A stretch of DNA of 64,000 nt, taken from positions 62,001 through 126,000 of the forward strand of contig NZ_JBBDHC010000002.1 of NCBI RefSeq assembly GCF_037203605.1, given 5' to 3'. Every line of letters begins with the position of its first letter. Position 1 is the stretch's first letter. Position numbers and translations under genes: made by a program. The stretch is from Denitratimonas tolerans (GTDB lineage: Bacteria; Pseudomonadota; Gammaproteobacteria; Xanthomonadales; Xanthomonadaceae). Positions 17,187-27,295 of this stretch are shown here, one piece after another. The notes below the pieces were generated by a model. That model did no database searches. It saw only the letters and a program-made list of their open reading frames with translations, and was not told where the DNA came from.

Positions 17187-18037
17187 GCGCCATCGTCGCC
17201 CGCAACCTCAGCAAGAAGTACGGCGGCAAGCCGGCGCTGGACGAAGTCAGCTTCTCCATCGAGCCGGGCCGCATCGTCGGCCTGATCGGCCCCAACGGTG
17301 CCGGCAAGACCACGGCGCTGAAGGCCATCCTCGGCCTGACCGCGTTCGAGGGCGAGCTTTCGGTACTGGGCCAGGACCCGCGCGTGGCGCGCGACAAGCT
17401 GATGAACGAGGTCTGCTTCATCGCCGACGTCGCCATCCTGCCGCGCTGGATCCGGGTGTCGCAGGCCATCGACTTCGTCGAAGGCGTGCATCCGCGCTTC
17501 TCGCGCGCCAAGTGCGAGGCCTTCCTCGCCCGCACCAAGCTGCATGCCAAACAGCGCGTACGGGAAATGTCCAAGGGCATGATCGTGCAGCTGCACCTGG
17601 CGCTGGTGATGGCGATCGACGCCAAGGTGCTGGTGCTCGACGAACCGACCCTGGGCCTGGACATCCTCTACCGCAAGCAGTTCTACCAGAGCCTCCTCAA
17701 CGACTACTTCGACGAGGAAAAGACCATCGTCGTCACCACCCACCAGGTCGAGGAGATCGAGCACATCCTCACCGACCTGATGTTCATCCGCTCCGGCAAG
17801 ATCGCGCTGTCGGCAAGCATGGACGAGGTGGCCGAACGCTTCACCGAAGTGTTGGTGTCGCCCGATCGCGCCGAAGCCGCCCGCGCGCTGGGCCCGCTGG
17901 ACGAGCGCCAGGTGTTCGGCAAGACCATCTTCCTGTTCGACGGCATCGCCAAATCCCGCCTCGCCGAGCTGGGCGAGACCCGCACCCCCAGCGTCGCCGA
18001 CCTGTTCGTGGCCACGATGAAAGGAACCTACGCATGA
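17183..18037 (+). CDS. ABC transporter ATP-binding protein
   Basis: This 284-aa nucleotide-binding subunit energises the membrane protein encoded next. Walker A is GPNGAGKT (about residues 37-44), the signature is REMSKGMIVQLHLAL (the SKGM form common in this ABC-2-like group), Walker B is VLVLDEPTLGLD, and the H-loop is TTHQVEEIE. A C-terminal extension of about 80 residues follows the core. The start overlaps the GntR stop and the stop overlaps the permease start, both as ATGA, so the three are tightly coupled. It groups by sequence type with YtrB/BcrA-like exporters; the substrate is unknown. Confidence 0.92.
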   Translation: MSAIVARNLSKKYGGKPALDEVSFSIEPGRIVGLIGPNGAGKTTALKAILGLTAFEGELSVLGQDPRVARDKLMNEVCFIADVAILPRWIRVSQAIDFVEGVHPRFSRAKCEAFLARTKLHAKQRVREMSKGMIVQLHLALVMAIDAKVLVLDEPTLGLDILYRKQFYQSLLNDYFDEEKTIVVTTHQVEEIEHILTDLMFIRSGKIALSASMDEVAERFTEVLVSPDRAEAARALGPLDERQVFGKTIFLFDGIAKSRLAELGETRTPSVADLFVATMKGTYA

Positions 18038-19026
18038 ACGCCACTTCTTCGATTTCCCCCGTGCGCAAGTTCGGCTGGCTGCTGCGCCGCGAATACTGGG
18101 AAAACCGCGGCGGCTTCTTCTGGGCACCGATAGTCGCCGGCATCGTGATCTGCGCGCTGAGCCTGATCGGCGCGGTGGCCGGCAGCCTGCATCTTTCGGG
18201 CATCGAGAAACCGGAAAACCTCAATGCGGGCATGGCTGAGGCCGAGATCGCCCGACAGATGGGCTTCATCGGCGATGGCGGCCTGCTTTCGGGCGTCGGC
18301 ATCGTCGCGCTGGTGCTGGGCTTCGTGGTGTTCTTCTACTGCCTGGGCACGCTCTACGACGACCGCCGCGACCGCAGCATCCTGTTCTGGAAATCGCTGC
18401 CGGTCTCCGACTGGCTCACAGTCAGCTCGAAGCTGGCCTGGGCGCTGCTGCTGGCCCCGGCGCTGGCGATCCTCATCGGCCTTGGCATCGGTGCCTGCCT
18501 GCTGGTGATCTCGGCGTTGACGATGAAGCTCAACGGCATGCCGGGCAGTTGGGCAATGATCTGGCACTCGCACCCGATCAAGGTCATGTTCAGCGCGCTC
18601 AGCATCGTGCCGGTCTACGCCGCCTGGTCGCTGCCCACGGTCGGCTGGCTGATGCTGTGCTCGGCCTTCGCACGCTCCAAGCCGTTCCTGTGGGCCGTGC
18701 TGGTGCCGATCCTCTCCGCCACGCTGCTGAGCTGGCTGGGTGCCCTGCCCGGCATCTCGATGCCGCACGGCACGATCTGGTACGTGCTCGGCTATCGCGG
18801 CCTTTTGAGCATCGCGCCGGGCACCTGGTACATCGACGGCACCCTGATCGGCCGCCTCGCCGCCAGCGCGCAGAACATCGAGAACCCCTCGGATCTGATG
18901 CGGGTCATCGACCTGAGCCGCGGCTGGCACATCTTCGCCGGCACCGACGTGTGGATCGGCATGGCCGCCGGCGCCGCGATGATCGCCGCCGCGATCTGGC
19001 TGCGGCGCAGGCGCGACGACGCCTGA
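18034..19026 (+). CDS. ABC transporter permease
   Basis: This 330-aa inner-membrane protein is the permease partner of the ATPase just upstream. About six hydrophobic segments are visible: one after FGWLLRREYWENRGGFF near residue 30, then pairs near 85-105 and 130-160, near 195-220, near 230-245, and one at the end (IGMAAGAAMIAAAIWL) before RRRRDDA. A loop with DDRRDRSILFWKSLPVSD, typical of ABC-2 permeases, follows the second segment. The start overlaps the ATPase stop as ATGA. It is the last gene of the 16474-19026 operon. A short GC-rich hairpin repeat lies 34 bp beyond the stop. Confidence 0.88.
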   Translation: MNATSSISPVRKFGWLLRREYWENRGGFFWAPIVAGIVICALSLIGAVAGSLHLSGIEKPENLNAGMAEAEIARQMGFIGDGGLLSGVGIVALVLGFVVFFYCLGTLYDDRRDRSILFWKSLPVSDWLTVSSKLAWALLLAPALAILIGLGIGACLLVISALTMKLNGMPGSWAMIWHSHPIKVMFSALSIVPVYAAWSLPTVGWLMLCSAFARSKPFLWAVLVPILSATLLSWLGALPGISMPHGTIWYVLGYRGLLSIAPGTWYIDGTLIGRLAASAQNIENPSDLMRVIDLSRGWHIFAGTDVWIGMAAGAAMIAAAIWLRRRRDDA

Positions 19027-19059
19027 TCCACTCCCCACGACCACCGGCACCACACGCGA

Positions 19060-19087
19060 CGCCGTCCCGGCGAACGCCGGGATGGCG
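19060..19087. repeat. Short palindromic repeat unit / possible terminator hairpin
   Basis: CGCCGTCCCGGCG and CGCCGGGATGGCG face each other with an AA loop. The core, read on the minus strand as ATCCCGG-n5-GCCGGGA, has the same form as the arms of the palindrome inside ccoI (50271-50352). It could also end the ABC operon transcript, although no T-run follows. Confidence 0.55.
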
Positions 19088-19127
19088 GTACAGGACCCAC
19101 TGCGACCTTCCCCACCGAGACCACGTC

Positions 19128-19727
19128 ATGAAGACTTTTCGCACCCGCCTCCTGCCCCTTGCAGCCGTCATGCTCCTGACCTTCGCCGGCCACGGCATCG
19201 CGCGCGATTTCATCGACGCGACAGTCGACCAGGCCATCGACGAAGCCCGTCGCGAGCTGCATTCCGAAAACCTCAGCCTGGGCAAAACCGACGGTCAGCC
19301 TTCGGCCGCCATCTCGCCGCACGGCGACCTCCTGATCGACGGCGCGGCGGTTCCCGTCACACCGCGCCAGCGCGAGCTGCTGCTCGACCACCGAGGCCGC
19401 ATCATCGCCATCGCCGAAACAGGGCTGGAAGCCGGCAAGGAAGGCGGCAGGATCGCCCGCCGCGCGATCTGGAGCATTCCGGCGCTGATCTTCGGCGGCG
19501 AGAAAGCCGCCGAGCGCTTCGAACGCCGCATCGAAGCCGAAGCCGCCCGCGTCGAACTCAAGGCCCTGGCCATCTGCGACCGGCTGCCGGAAGTTCTCGA
19601 AAGCCAGCAGCGCCTCGTCGCCGAACTGCCCGCCTTCGTCCCCTGGGCCACCATGACCCAGGACGACATCGACGACTGCGCCAAGGATCGCGCGCAAGCG
19701 CTGGCGCGGGTGGACAAAATGCCCTGA
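19128..19727 (+). CDS. Exported hypothetical protein, possibly YggN/DUF2884-like
   Basis: This 199-aa protein has a signal peptide (MKTFRTRLLPLAAVMLLTFA, cleavage near GHGIA). A charged mature part contains LLIDGAAVPVTPRQRELLLD at about 66-85, a phrase that resembles the YggN/DUF2884 family of periplasmic proteins. A Gly/Ala region (GLEAGKEGGRIARRAIWSIP) and a charged amphipathic segment (AAERFERRIEAEAARVE) follow. Its C-terminal part has Cys residues at CDRLPEVL and DDCAKDR. Function is unknown. It lies 101 bp after the ABC permease and may have its own promoter. The family link is from motif resemblance only. Confidence 0.7.
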   Translation: MKTFRTRLLPLAAVMLLTFAGHGIARDFIDATVDQAIDEARRELHSENLSLGKTDGQPSAAISPHGDLLIDGAAVPVTPRQRELLLDHRGRIIAIAETGLEAGKEGGRIARRAIWSIPALIFGGEKAAERFERRIEAEAARVELKALAICDRLPEVLESQQRLVAELPAFVPWATMTQDDIDDCAKDRAQALARVDKMP

Positions 19728-19861
19728 TTGGCCCCATCTCCACTTCGCCTGCCGGCAGTGCCCGCTTGTGTCGGCGGGCGCTCTCAAGCTGGCCGTTGAG
19801 CCACTGGAAGGCCCTGCTCGGCCCGGAAGAAGGGCTCAGGATTAAACGCGCGCCTTTGCGC

Positions 19862-21271
<1,410 letters not shown>

Positions 21272-21340
21272 GGAAATGATTCGCATTTTTGAGCGATCGC
21301 CATTCTAGCGTCGCGCCGCGCGAAGCGGCCGGTGGGTGCC

Positions 21341-21349
21341 TGCTAGACT
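21341..21349 (+). promoter_or_regulatory. Extended -10 element before CNNM gene
   Basis: TGCTAGACT forms an extended -10. Transcription would start near 21356, which is after the in-frame GTG at 21350 and so favours the TTG at 21380 as the translation start of the gene downstream. Confidence 0.45.
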
Positions 21350-21379
21350 GTGCGCGTTTTCCGCCACGCCGAGCCACGC

Positions 21380-22684
21380 TTGCAGAACCTGCTTTACCTC
21401 ATCGCCGCGCTGCTGCTGGTGGCACTCAACGGCTTTTTCGTCGCCGCGGAATTCTCGCTGGTCAAGCTGCGCCACACCCAGGCCACGGCGCTGGCCGAAA
21501 TCCACGGCTGGCGCGGGCGCATCCTGCTGAGCGTGCACGCCCATCTGGACGCCTACCTGTCGGCCTGCCAGCTCGGCATCACGCTGGCCTCGCTGGGCCT
21601 GGGCTGGATCGGCGAACCCGCCTTTGCGGCGCTGCTCGATCCGCTGTTCAAGATCCTCTCACTGGATCCGGAAACCGCGCATCTGGTGGCCTTCATCGTC
21701 GCCTTCACGATCATCTCCTTCCTGCATATCGTGCTGGGCGAGCTGGCGCCCAAGTCGCTCGCGCTGCGCCGCCCCGAGAGCGTATCGCTGTGGACGGCGG
21801 CACCGCTTTTCGCCTTCTACTGGCTCATGTACCCGGCGATCTGGGTGCTCAACGCCAGCGCCTTCCTGATCCTGCGCTGGTTCGGGCTTGAGCAGGCCGA
21901 CGAGCACGCCCAATCGTTCTCGCGCGATGAGCTCAAGCTGATCCTGCACGGGCGTCGCGGCGTCCGCGACGGCGGCGAGGAAATCACCATGATGAGCCAC
22001 GCGCTGGAACTGCCGGAGCTGGTGGTCGGCGACCTCCTGCGCACCCGCGAGCAGCTCGCCAGCCTGCACGAGGGCATGACCCAGGAAGACATCCTGGCCG
22101 AGTTCCAGCGCTCGCAGTTCAGCCGCTACCCGTGGTTCGACGCCGACGAGGAGCAGGTCATCGGCGTACTGCACGCCAAGGACCTGCTGCAGGCCATCGC
22201 GGGCGGCAAGCGCATGGGCGACGTGCGCCCGCTGCTGCGCCCGGCGATCGTGGCCCCGCTCGACACGCCGATCTTCGAAGTGCTGCGCCAGTTCAAGGGC
22301 GGGCATTCCTCCATCGCGCTGGGGCGCGAGGATTCGGGCCGCATCGCCGGCTTCCTCACGCTCAACGACATCGTGCAGGTGATCATCGGCGACGTGCAGG
22401 ATGAAACCCGCCGCCATGGCACCAGCAGCATCCCGCGCGCCGCCGACGGCAGCTTCACCATCAGCGGCGGCATTCCGATCTATCGCCTGGAGCGCCTGCT
22501 CGACCGCGAGATCGCCGCGCCCGACGACATCAACTCGGTCGGCGGGCTCATCACCTCGCGCCTGGAGCGCCTGCCGCAGGAAGGCGACACCCTGCGCTTC
22601 CCGGAAGGCTTCACCCTGGTCGTGCGCACCGTGGAAGGCCCGCGCGCCACCGCCATTTCGGTGCAGCCCCACGGCGGCGGATGA
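21380..22684 (+). CDS. CNNM/CBS-domain membrane protein (hemolysin C/CorC-type)
   Basis: This 434-aa inner-membrane protein combines an N-terminal CNNM domain (about 1-190; first helix YLIAALLLVALNGFFVAAEF, then LASLGLGWIGEP, then HIVLGELAPKSLALR), a CBS pair (about 200-335) and a C-terminal CorC_HlyC domain. The family is linked to Mg2+ or other divalent cation export and homeostasis. A GTG at 21350 would add ten residues, but it lies upstream of the expected transcription start, so the TTG at 21380 is preferred. The last 48 bp and two following bases are the left copy of the 50-bp direct repeat flanking the 5.9-kb block. The coding frame is intact to its natural-looking end. Confidence 0.88.
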   Translation: MQNLLYLIAALLLVALNGFFVAAEFSLVKLRHTQATALAEIHGWRGRILLSVHAHLDAYLSACQLGITLASLGLGWIGEPAFAALLDPLFKILSLDPETAHLVAFIVAFTIISFLHIVLGELAPKSLALRRPESVSLWTAAPLFAFYWLMYPAIWVLNASAFLILRWFGLEQADEHAQSFSRDELKLILHGRRGVRDGGEEITMMSHALELPELVVGDLLRTREQLASLHEGMTQEDILAEFQRSQFSRYPWFDADEEQVIGVLHAKDLLQAIAGGKRMGDVRPLLRPAIVAPLDTPIFEVLRQFKGGHSSIALGREDSGRIAGFLTLNDIVQVIIGDVQDETRRHGTSSIPRAADGSFTISGGIPIYRLERLLDREIAAPDDINSVGGLITSRLERLPQEGDTLRFPEGFTLVVRTVEGPRATAISVQPHGGG

Positions 22685-22686
22685 GG
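22637..22686 (+). repeat. Left copy of 50-bp direct repeat
   Basis: This is the 3' end of the CNNM gene including its TGA. It matches 28502-28551 at 49 of 50 positions; the one difference changes a Gln codon to Leu (CAG to CTG). The two copies are 5865 bp apart in the same orientation. Confidence 0.95.
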
Positions 22687-22858
22687 CTGCCCCGAGGGCA
22701 CCGGGACTGCCGGCAAGGCAAAACCGTCGAAGGCGACCATGCCATGCCCCCAGCGACAATGTTCACAACGTTGGCCGCCCCCAAAATATTCTGCGATCCA
22801 GCTTCTGCGACACCGCCTTCCGCGTTTCGTGCCATGACCCGGAAAGCCGCCGCAGCGA

Positions 22859-25366
22859 TCACTCACTCTGCAACGCTCGAGCCGGGGATTCTGCCAGCAC
22901 GCGATACAGTGGCGGCACCACCCCAACGAGCAGTGAAAGGAGAACAAGGCCCCACGCCATGCCCACGCTGCCATGAAGGGGCAAGGGCAACAGCGATTCC
23001 GGAAGCAGCAGCAGCAGCACACTCAAGACCGAAGCGGCCACCACAGGCCAAAACAGTTCATGCAAAACGAACCGTGCTGCAATCCGATGCTCCGGTTCAC
23101 CCAATGCCATGCGAATGGCGATCTCGCCACGCCTGAAGCTGCACAGGAGCCGCATGCCGCTCATCGAACCCAGCGCTGCGCTCAGCATGACGATCGAGAT
23201 GATGGCCAGGCCAAGCAAGCTTGCGAGCAAATGCTGTACCGCCCGCTCGCGAACCTGGTCCGCAAGTCGATGGGTCTGAACGCTGTATCCCTTTTCACGC
23301 AACCGCAGACTGACTGATTCGAGCCAGCGCTGAACTTCGCCCCGATCCATCGAAGACTGGAGCAGGAAACTGGCCGTCGCCGGCTGGCCCACATCGCCTG
23401 GAAAACGATCCGAATAGGGAACGAAAGCAATCGGATAGTGGGAGAAAATTCGTCCCAGCATGGAGACTCCGCCCACTCGCTTGGCATCGACAACGCCTGC
23501 GACGACCAAGCCGTTGTGCCAGACGTCCGAATCACCCATCAGCGGGCTTGCGGGAATTCGCGAGCCGACCGGGTCCTGATCGGGAAACATCAGACGATCA
23601 AGTTCCGGCGTGAGGATCGCGACATTGTCCTCGTCGTCGTCAAACACATGCCCCGCCAGAAGCGGAAACCCCATCATTTCGAAATAGGCGGCCTCGACTC
23701 GTATGATGCTCGCCTGATACGTCACGAAATCGCTCTTGTCGCGGGCAGGAACATCATCCATCGCAACAATGACCGCACCATCGGAGCGACCAACGATCCG
23801 ACCAAAAACTTCGCGCGGCCCCCTGTATGTCACTCCAAGGCCGATCAGATCCAACGGGGGGGAGGACAGCAAGGCACCTTGCACGACACCGGGTTGGGCG
23901 ATAGCGGCCTGCTTGATCTGGCGTGCCTCCATGGCTACCAGTCGCGCCGCGTGCGCTCCGCGCCTCTGGATGCGGACCTCGTACAGATCGGCCGTATCGA
24001 CCGACAGCGAATTGCGTATCGTCTGCAGCGAGTACTCTGAAAAACCCAGCGCTGAACCAAGAAGAAGCAGGATGATGCAGGCCTGGAGCGTGACCAGTGC
24101 CCGCAGAACGCCGCTTCCCAACTGAAAGCGGGCTGCGCCCCTGGTATGGACAAGCGTGCCGCCTGTACGACTCTGAGCCCGCACGATCAGCCGCAACAGC
24201 GCCAGCGCCAGCGCACACTCGCCCAGCAGCACGAGACCTCCTGCCGCGAGGAAGCGTGGGGTGATCGGCATCCCGATCTGCGGGTTGAGACGCGCGAGCG
24301 CGCAGAGCAGCGCAAATATCGCGATTCCAGCGACAAGCATGCCCAACGTGATCCAGGTCGATTCGCTTGCCGTAAATCGGAAGGCCCGGCCACCCGAAGC
24401 GCCAAGCACTTCCAGCAAGGCGTGCTCGCGCGCCTGCATGCGCGCGCGGATCGCGCTTGCACCAACGGCCGTTATCAGCACGCTGACAAGCAGCAGACCC
24501 GTCAGGAGCAGAAGTCGACTCGCCAACGCAGCACCGTCGCCAGCGACCCACCCGGTCAGTGGCCTTAGTATCGGAGTCAACACCGCGGATCCGGAGTCGC
24601 TGCCAACCATCGACAGCGCTCTCGTCACGCTCGCGCGCAACGCTCGGAAATCCAGTTCGCTCCGACCGATCAGAAGAAACTGCGCATTTTCCGCCGTATC
24701 GGCAAATTGCGACTCCTGCGCCGCGACGTAAACCACCGGTGTCAATCCGGGCACGCGCCGAATGCTGGCAGGAGCAGGATGCACGAACCGTTCCGACAGC
24801 GTACCCACCACGCGATACGCTTTCCCGCCCGCCTCCATGACCTGCCCGATCGCGTGCGCCGCCGACCCGAACCGCGCTTTCGCGAAGGAAGATTCGAGCA
24901 CGACTTCCGGGCGGTTGGGTTCGGGCATGCGCCCTTGTTCGACCCGCACCCCCAGGACCGGGAAAAAAGCGTCGTCGACAGCGAACGCCGGAACATCCTC
25001 CTCACGCCCCTCGTGCACAAGCGTCAAGGTCAGTGGCCGCCCCATACCCAAGGCGGTGAAGCCGTTCTGGCGAAAGGAAAACTCATCGATCACCCGCCGA
25101 GAGCTTTGCACGAGGGCACCGAAATCGGCATCGATATTGGCGGCGACCTGTGAATCCAGAATCTGTACCTGCCAAAGCCTCTCCGCTTCGAGATACCCGA
25201 AGTCGCGCTCGAGCGCACCGTCCAGCCAAGCCATCGTTACAGCAACGAGAGCCGCGCCAAGCGACAAGGAAAGAACCGCGATGAGTGTATTCCCCCAGTC
25301 GTGACGGAGTCTGCGGAGCGCGTGCCACCGAGCCAATCCTGAATAGGTTCGAGAAACTGCGTACAT
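22859..25366 (-). CDS. Double-FtsX/MacB-like ABC permease of peptide-export operon
   Basis: This 835-aa inner-membrane protein has two similar halves, each with one N-side helix, a large extracytoplasmic MacB-PCD-like domain and three further helices, making about eight membrane segments. Helices lie near 25-50, 282-307, 345-368, 385-405, 427-450 and three in the last 150 residues (LLASLLGLAIISIVMLSAAL, then FWPVVAASVLSVLLLLL, then GLVLLSLLVGVVPPLY). There is no ATPase domain, unlike classical MacB; the ATPase is encoded 8 nt upstream. The architecture resembles duplicated FtsX permeases described in acidobacteria and myxobacteria. Such proteins act as mechanotransmission exporters with a MacA-like adaptor. 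The substrate is probably the Cys-rich peptide of this operon, by context only. Confidence 0.85.
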   Translation of the reverse strand: MYAVSRTYSGLARWHALRRLRHDWGNTLIAVLSLSLGAALVAVTMAWLDGALERDFGYLEAERLWQVQILDSQVAANIDADFGALVQSSRRVIDEFSFRQNGFTALGMGRPLTLTLVHEGREEDVPAFAVDDAFFPVLGVRVEQGRMPEPNRPEVVLESSFAKARFGSAAHAIGQVMEAGGKAYRVVGTLSERFVHPAPASIRRVPGLTPVVYVAAQESQFADTAENAQFLLIGRSELDFRALRASVTRALSMVGSDSGSAVLTPILRPLTGWVAGDGAALASRLLLLTGLLLVSVLITAVGASAIRARMQAREHALLEVLGASGGRAFRFTASESTWITLGMLVAGIAIFALLCALARLNPQIGMPITPRFLAAGGLVLLGECALALALLRLIVRAQSRTGGTLVHTRGAARFQLGSGVLRALVTLQACIILLLLGSALGFSEYSLQTIRNSLSVDTADLYEVRIQRRGAHAARLVAMEARQIKQAAIAQPGVVQGALLSSPPLDLIGLGVTYRGPREVFGRIVGRSDGAVIVAMDDVPARDKSDFVTYQASIIRVEAAYFEMMGFPLLAGHVFDDDEDNVAILTPELDRLMFPDQDPVGSRIPASPLMGDSDVWHNGLVVAGVVDAKRVGGVSMLGRIFSHYPIAFVPYSDRFPGDVGQPATASFLLQSSMDRGEVQRWLESVSLRLREKGYSVQTHRLADQVRERAVQHLLASLLGLAIISIVMLSAALGSMSGMRLLCSFRRGEIAIRMALGEPEHRIAARFVLHELFWPVVAASVLSVLLLLLPESLLPLPLHGSVGMAWGLVLLSLLVGVVPPLYRVLAESPARALQSE

Positions 25367-25374
25367 CAGGATGC

Positions 25375-26073
25375 TCAGAAATCCGACAAGACGCCGTCAT
25401 TCATGACCATCCGGCGCGACGCTTGTTGCGCGCACAACGGATCATGGGTCACCAGGCAGATGGCCAGGCCCTCTCGATTCAGCTCGACGAGCAGCTGCAT
25501 CAGGGATTCGGAATTTTCGCTGTCCAGATTGCCCGTCGGCTCGTCCAGCAACAGCAGGTCCGGCGCGTTCGCGAGTGCGCGAGCGACCGCAACTCGCTGT
25601 TGCTGCCCCCCGGACAGTTCGAAAGGCCGGTGAGCCCTCCGATGCGAGATTCCCAGCCGCTCGGTCAATTCGTCCACGCGACGCCTGATCTGATCGCGTT
25701 TGGCGCCAGCCAGAAGCATCGGAAGCGAAATATTTTCCGCAACGGTCATGTCGGAAATCAAATGAAAGAACTGGAACACAAAGCCGAGATGGCGATTGCG
25801 CAACATCGCGCGGTCGGCTCGCGACATTCCAATGAGCTCACGACCGAAAGCGGTCAATTGCCCATCGGACGGCGACTCGATCAGCCCCAGCATCGCCAGC
25901 ATGGTCGATTTCCCGCTGCCGGAACGGCCCATGATCGAAACAAAATCCCCAGGCCGAATCGTCAAATCGGCACCGGAAACCGCAGTTGTCTCGATATTGC
26001 CGACACGAAAAATCTTGGTGAGACCAGCGCATTCCAGTATCGGGACGGGAGAACCAGGAGAAGAGGGGCTCAC
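25375..26073 (-). CDS. ABC transporter ATP-binding protein (MacB/LolD type)
   Basis: This 232-aa ATPase has Walker A GRSGSGKS (about 43-50), Q-loop FVFQFFHL, signature LSGGQQQRVAVARAL, Walker B LLLLDEPTGNLDS and H-loop LVTHD, a typical MacB/LolD-type subunit. The open frame runs further upstream into the adaptor gene; the GTG at 26073, 4 nt after the adaptor stop and preceded by GGGTGA, gives a normal family N-terminus (ILECAGLTKIFRVGNIET). The permease starts 8 nt after its stop. It is complete with no missing catalytic residue. Its base and codon use follow the lower-GC block rather than the chromosome around it. Confidence 0.9.
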   Translation of the reverse strand: MSPSSPGSPVPILECAGLTKIFRVGNIETTAVSGADLTIRPGDFVSIMGRSGSGKSTMLAMLGLIESPSDGQLTAFGRELIGMSRADRAMLRNRHLGFVFQFFHLISDMTVAENISLPMLLAGAKRDQIRRRVDELTERLGISHRRAHRPFELSGGQQQRVAVARALANAPDLLLLDEPTGNLDSENSESLMQLLVELNREGLAICLVTHDPLCAQQASRRMVMNDGVLSDF

Positions 26074-26077
26074 GTCA

Positions 26078-27295
26078 TCACCCGGCCGCCAGCCGCTTGG
26101 GCATGGATGGAAACGAAACCTGATCTCCCGCCTGAATACTGGTCGGAAAAACCAGGTATCCGTCCAACTCCACGACATCATCAAGGATGACGTGGTCTAT
26201 GATATCGCCGCGCTTGCGCAAGACCTCGACCCGGCCGCTCCAGTCCATTCCGTAGACCGGCACCGGAATATGCTTCGCGTCCTCGATGCGATCAACCCTG
26301 ACCGTAGCGCGCACCACCATGCCGATACTGGCGGTGGGCCAGTCTCCGTTGGGGCGCGCCTCTACGCTGCCGTACCCGTCACGCAGATCGGCGCTGATGC
26401 TCGCAAGCTCGGCTTTCGCGATTCTTCCGTTGTAGGAAATCTCGATCGGCATCCCCACCCGCAGCGACTCGATATATCCTTGAGGAAACTCGATCGCAAC
26501 GAGGTCCGGAGATTCCGGACCAACGGAGAAAAGTGGATTGCCCGGTTGCACCGAACTGCCAAGATCGACGAAAACCGTCTTTATGACGCCTGATTCCGGT
26601 GCCTGTACCGCAAGATCCTGAATTCGGCCTTCGATGCGCTCCACACGCTCTCGTTGCTGGATCACCCTTGCTTCCGCCTGCGCCAGTCGCGATTGAGCCA
26701 GCGAAGCGCTCGCTTTCCCCGAAGCCACCTGCGACTCCACGCGCGATTGCGCCAGACGCGCATCGGCCTGCGCGCGCTCAAACTGAAGGCGTGACACAAC
26801 CCCTTTTTCAAGAAGCGCGCGGTAGGCCTTCAGATCCGCATCCTTGACCTCCTGCTCGTACTGCGCTTCAAGCAAGATACTCCGCGCGCGGATCTCATCC
26901 AGCGCAAGCGAAGCACGCTCGGCGGCAAAGGCGTCTCGAGCATCCGTCAACGCGCGCCGCGCATCCTCAAGCTCGATCCCAAGCTCAGGATTCTCAAGCC
27001 TCAACACGACATCCCCCACTGCCACGCGCTCCCCGGAGCGTCGCACCAACTGCCCCACCGTGGCGGCCTCTCGGGACGCAACAAGCCGCTGCTTCGCTGA
27101 AGCGAACTGCCCGGTGCCCATCGCTGTCGGCTCCAAAGTTCCGGCCGAAACCGTATACCAGAGCGCCTCGTCGGCACGCGGAAGTGCCATCTTCACGACT
27201 ACGAGTCCACCAGCGATCAGCGCGGCGATTGCGACAGCCAGCCAGCCCAAGGATCGGCGTCGAGATGGACGGCTCCAGGCTACCTCTCGATCCAC
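26078..27295 (-). CDS. HlyD/MacA-type periplasmic adaptor
   Basis: This 405-aa membrane-fusion protein would connect the permease to an outer-membrane channel. An N-terminal membrane segment (about 16-36, LGWLAVAIAALIAGGLVVVK) is followed by a lipoyl-like half (GQLVRRSGERVAVGDVVLRL), a long alpha-helical hairpin rich in Ala, Arg and Glu (about 110-230), the second lipoyl half (VQAPESGVIKTVFVDLGSSV) and beta-barrel domains. The GTG start overlaps the upstream thioredoxin-like gene by 16 bp. No TolC-like gene is in the block, so it would use a channel encoded elsewhere. It resembles MacA more than drug-efflux RND adaptors because it pairs with an ABC ATPase and FtsX permease. Confidence 0.87.
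   Translation of the reverse strand: MDREVAWSRPSRRRSLGWLAVAIAALIAGGLVVVKMALPRADEALWYTVSAGTLEPTAMGTGQFASAKQRLVASREAATVGQLVRRSGERVAVGDVVLRLENPELGIELEDARRALTDARDAFAAERASLALDEIRARSILLEAQYEQEVKDADLKAYRALLEKGVVSRLQFERAQADARLAQSRVESQVASGKASASLAQSRLAQAEARVIQQRERVERIEGRIQDLAVQAPESGVIKTVFVDLGSSVQPGNPLFSVGPESPDLVAIEFPQGYIESLRVGMPIEISYNGRIAKAELASISADLRDGYGSVEARPNGDWPTASIGMVVRATVRVDRIEDAKHIPVPVYGMDWSGRVEVLRKRGDIIDHVILDDVVELDGYLVFPTSIQAGDQVSFPSMPKRLAAG

Noticed and set aside
21350..21379. GTG at 21350 as start of the CNNM gene
   Set aside because: The extended -10 at 21341-21349 would place transcription start after this codon, and the TTG at 21380 starts just before the first helix.
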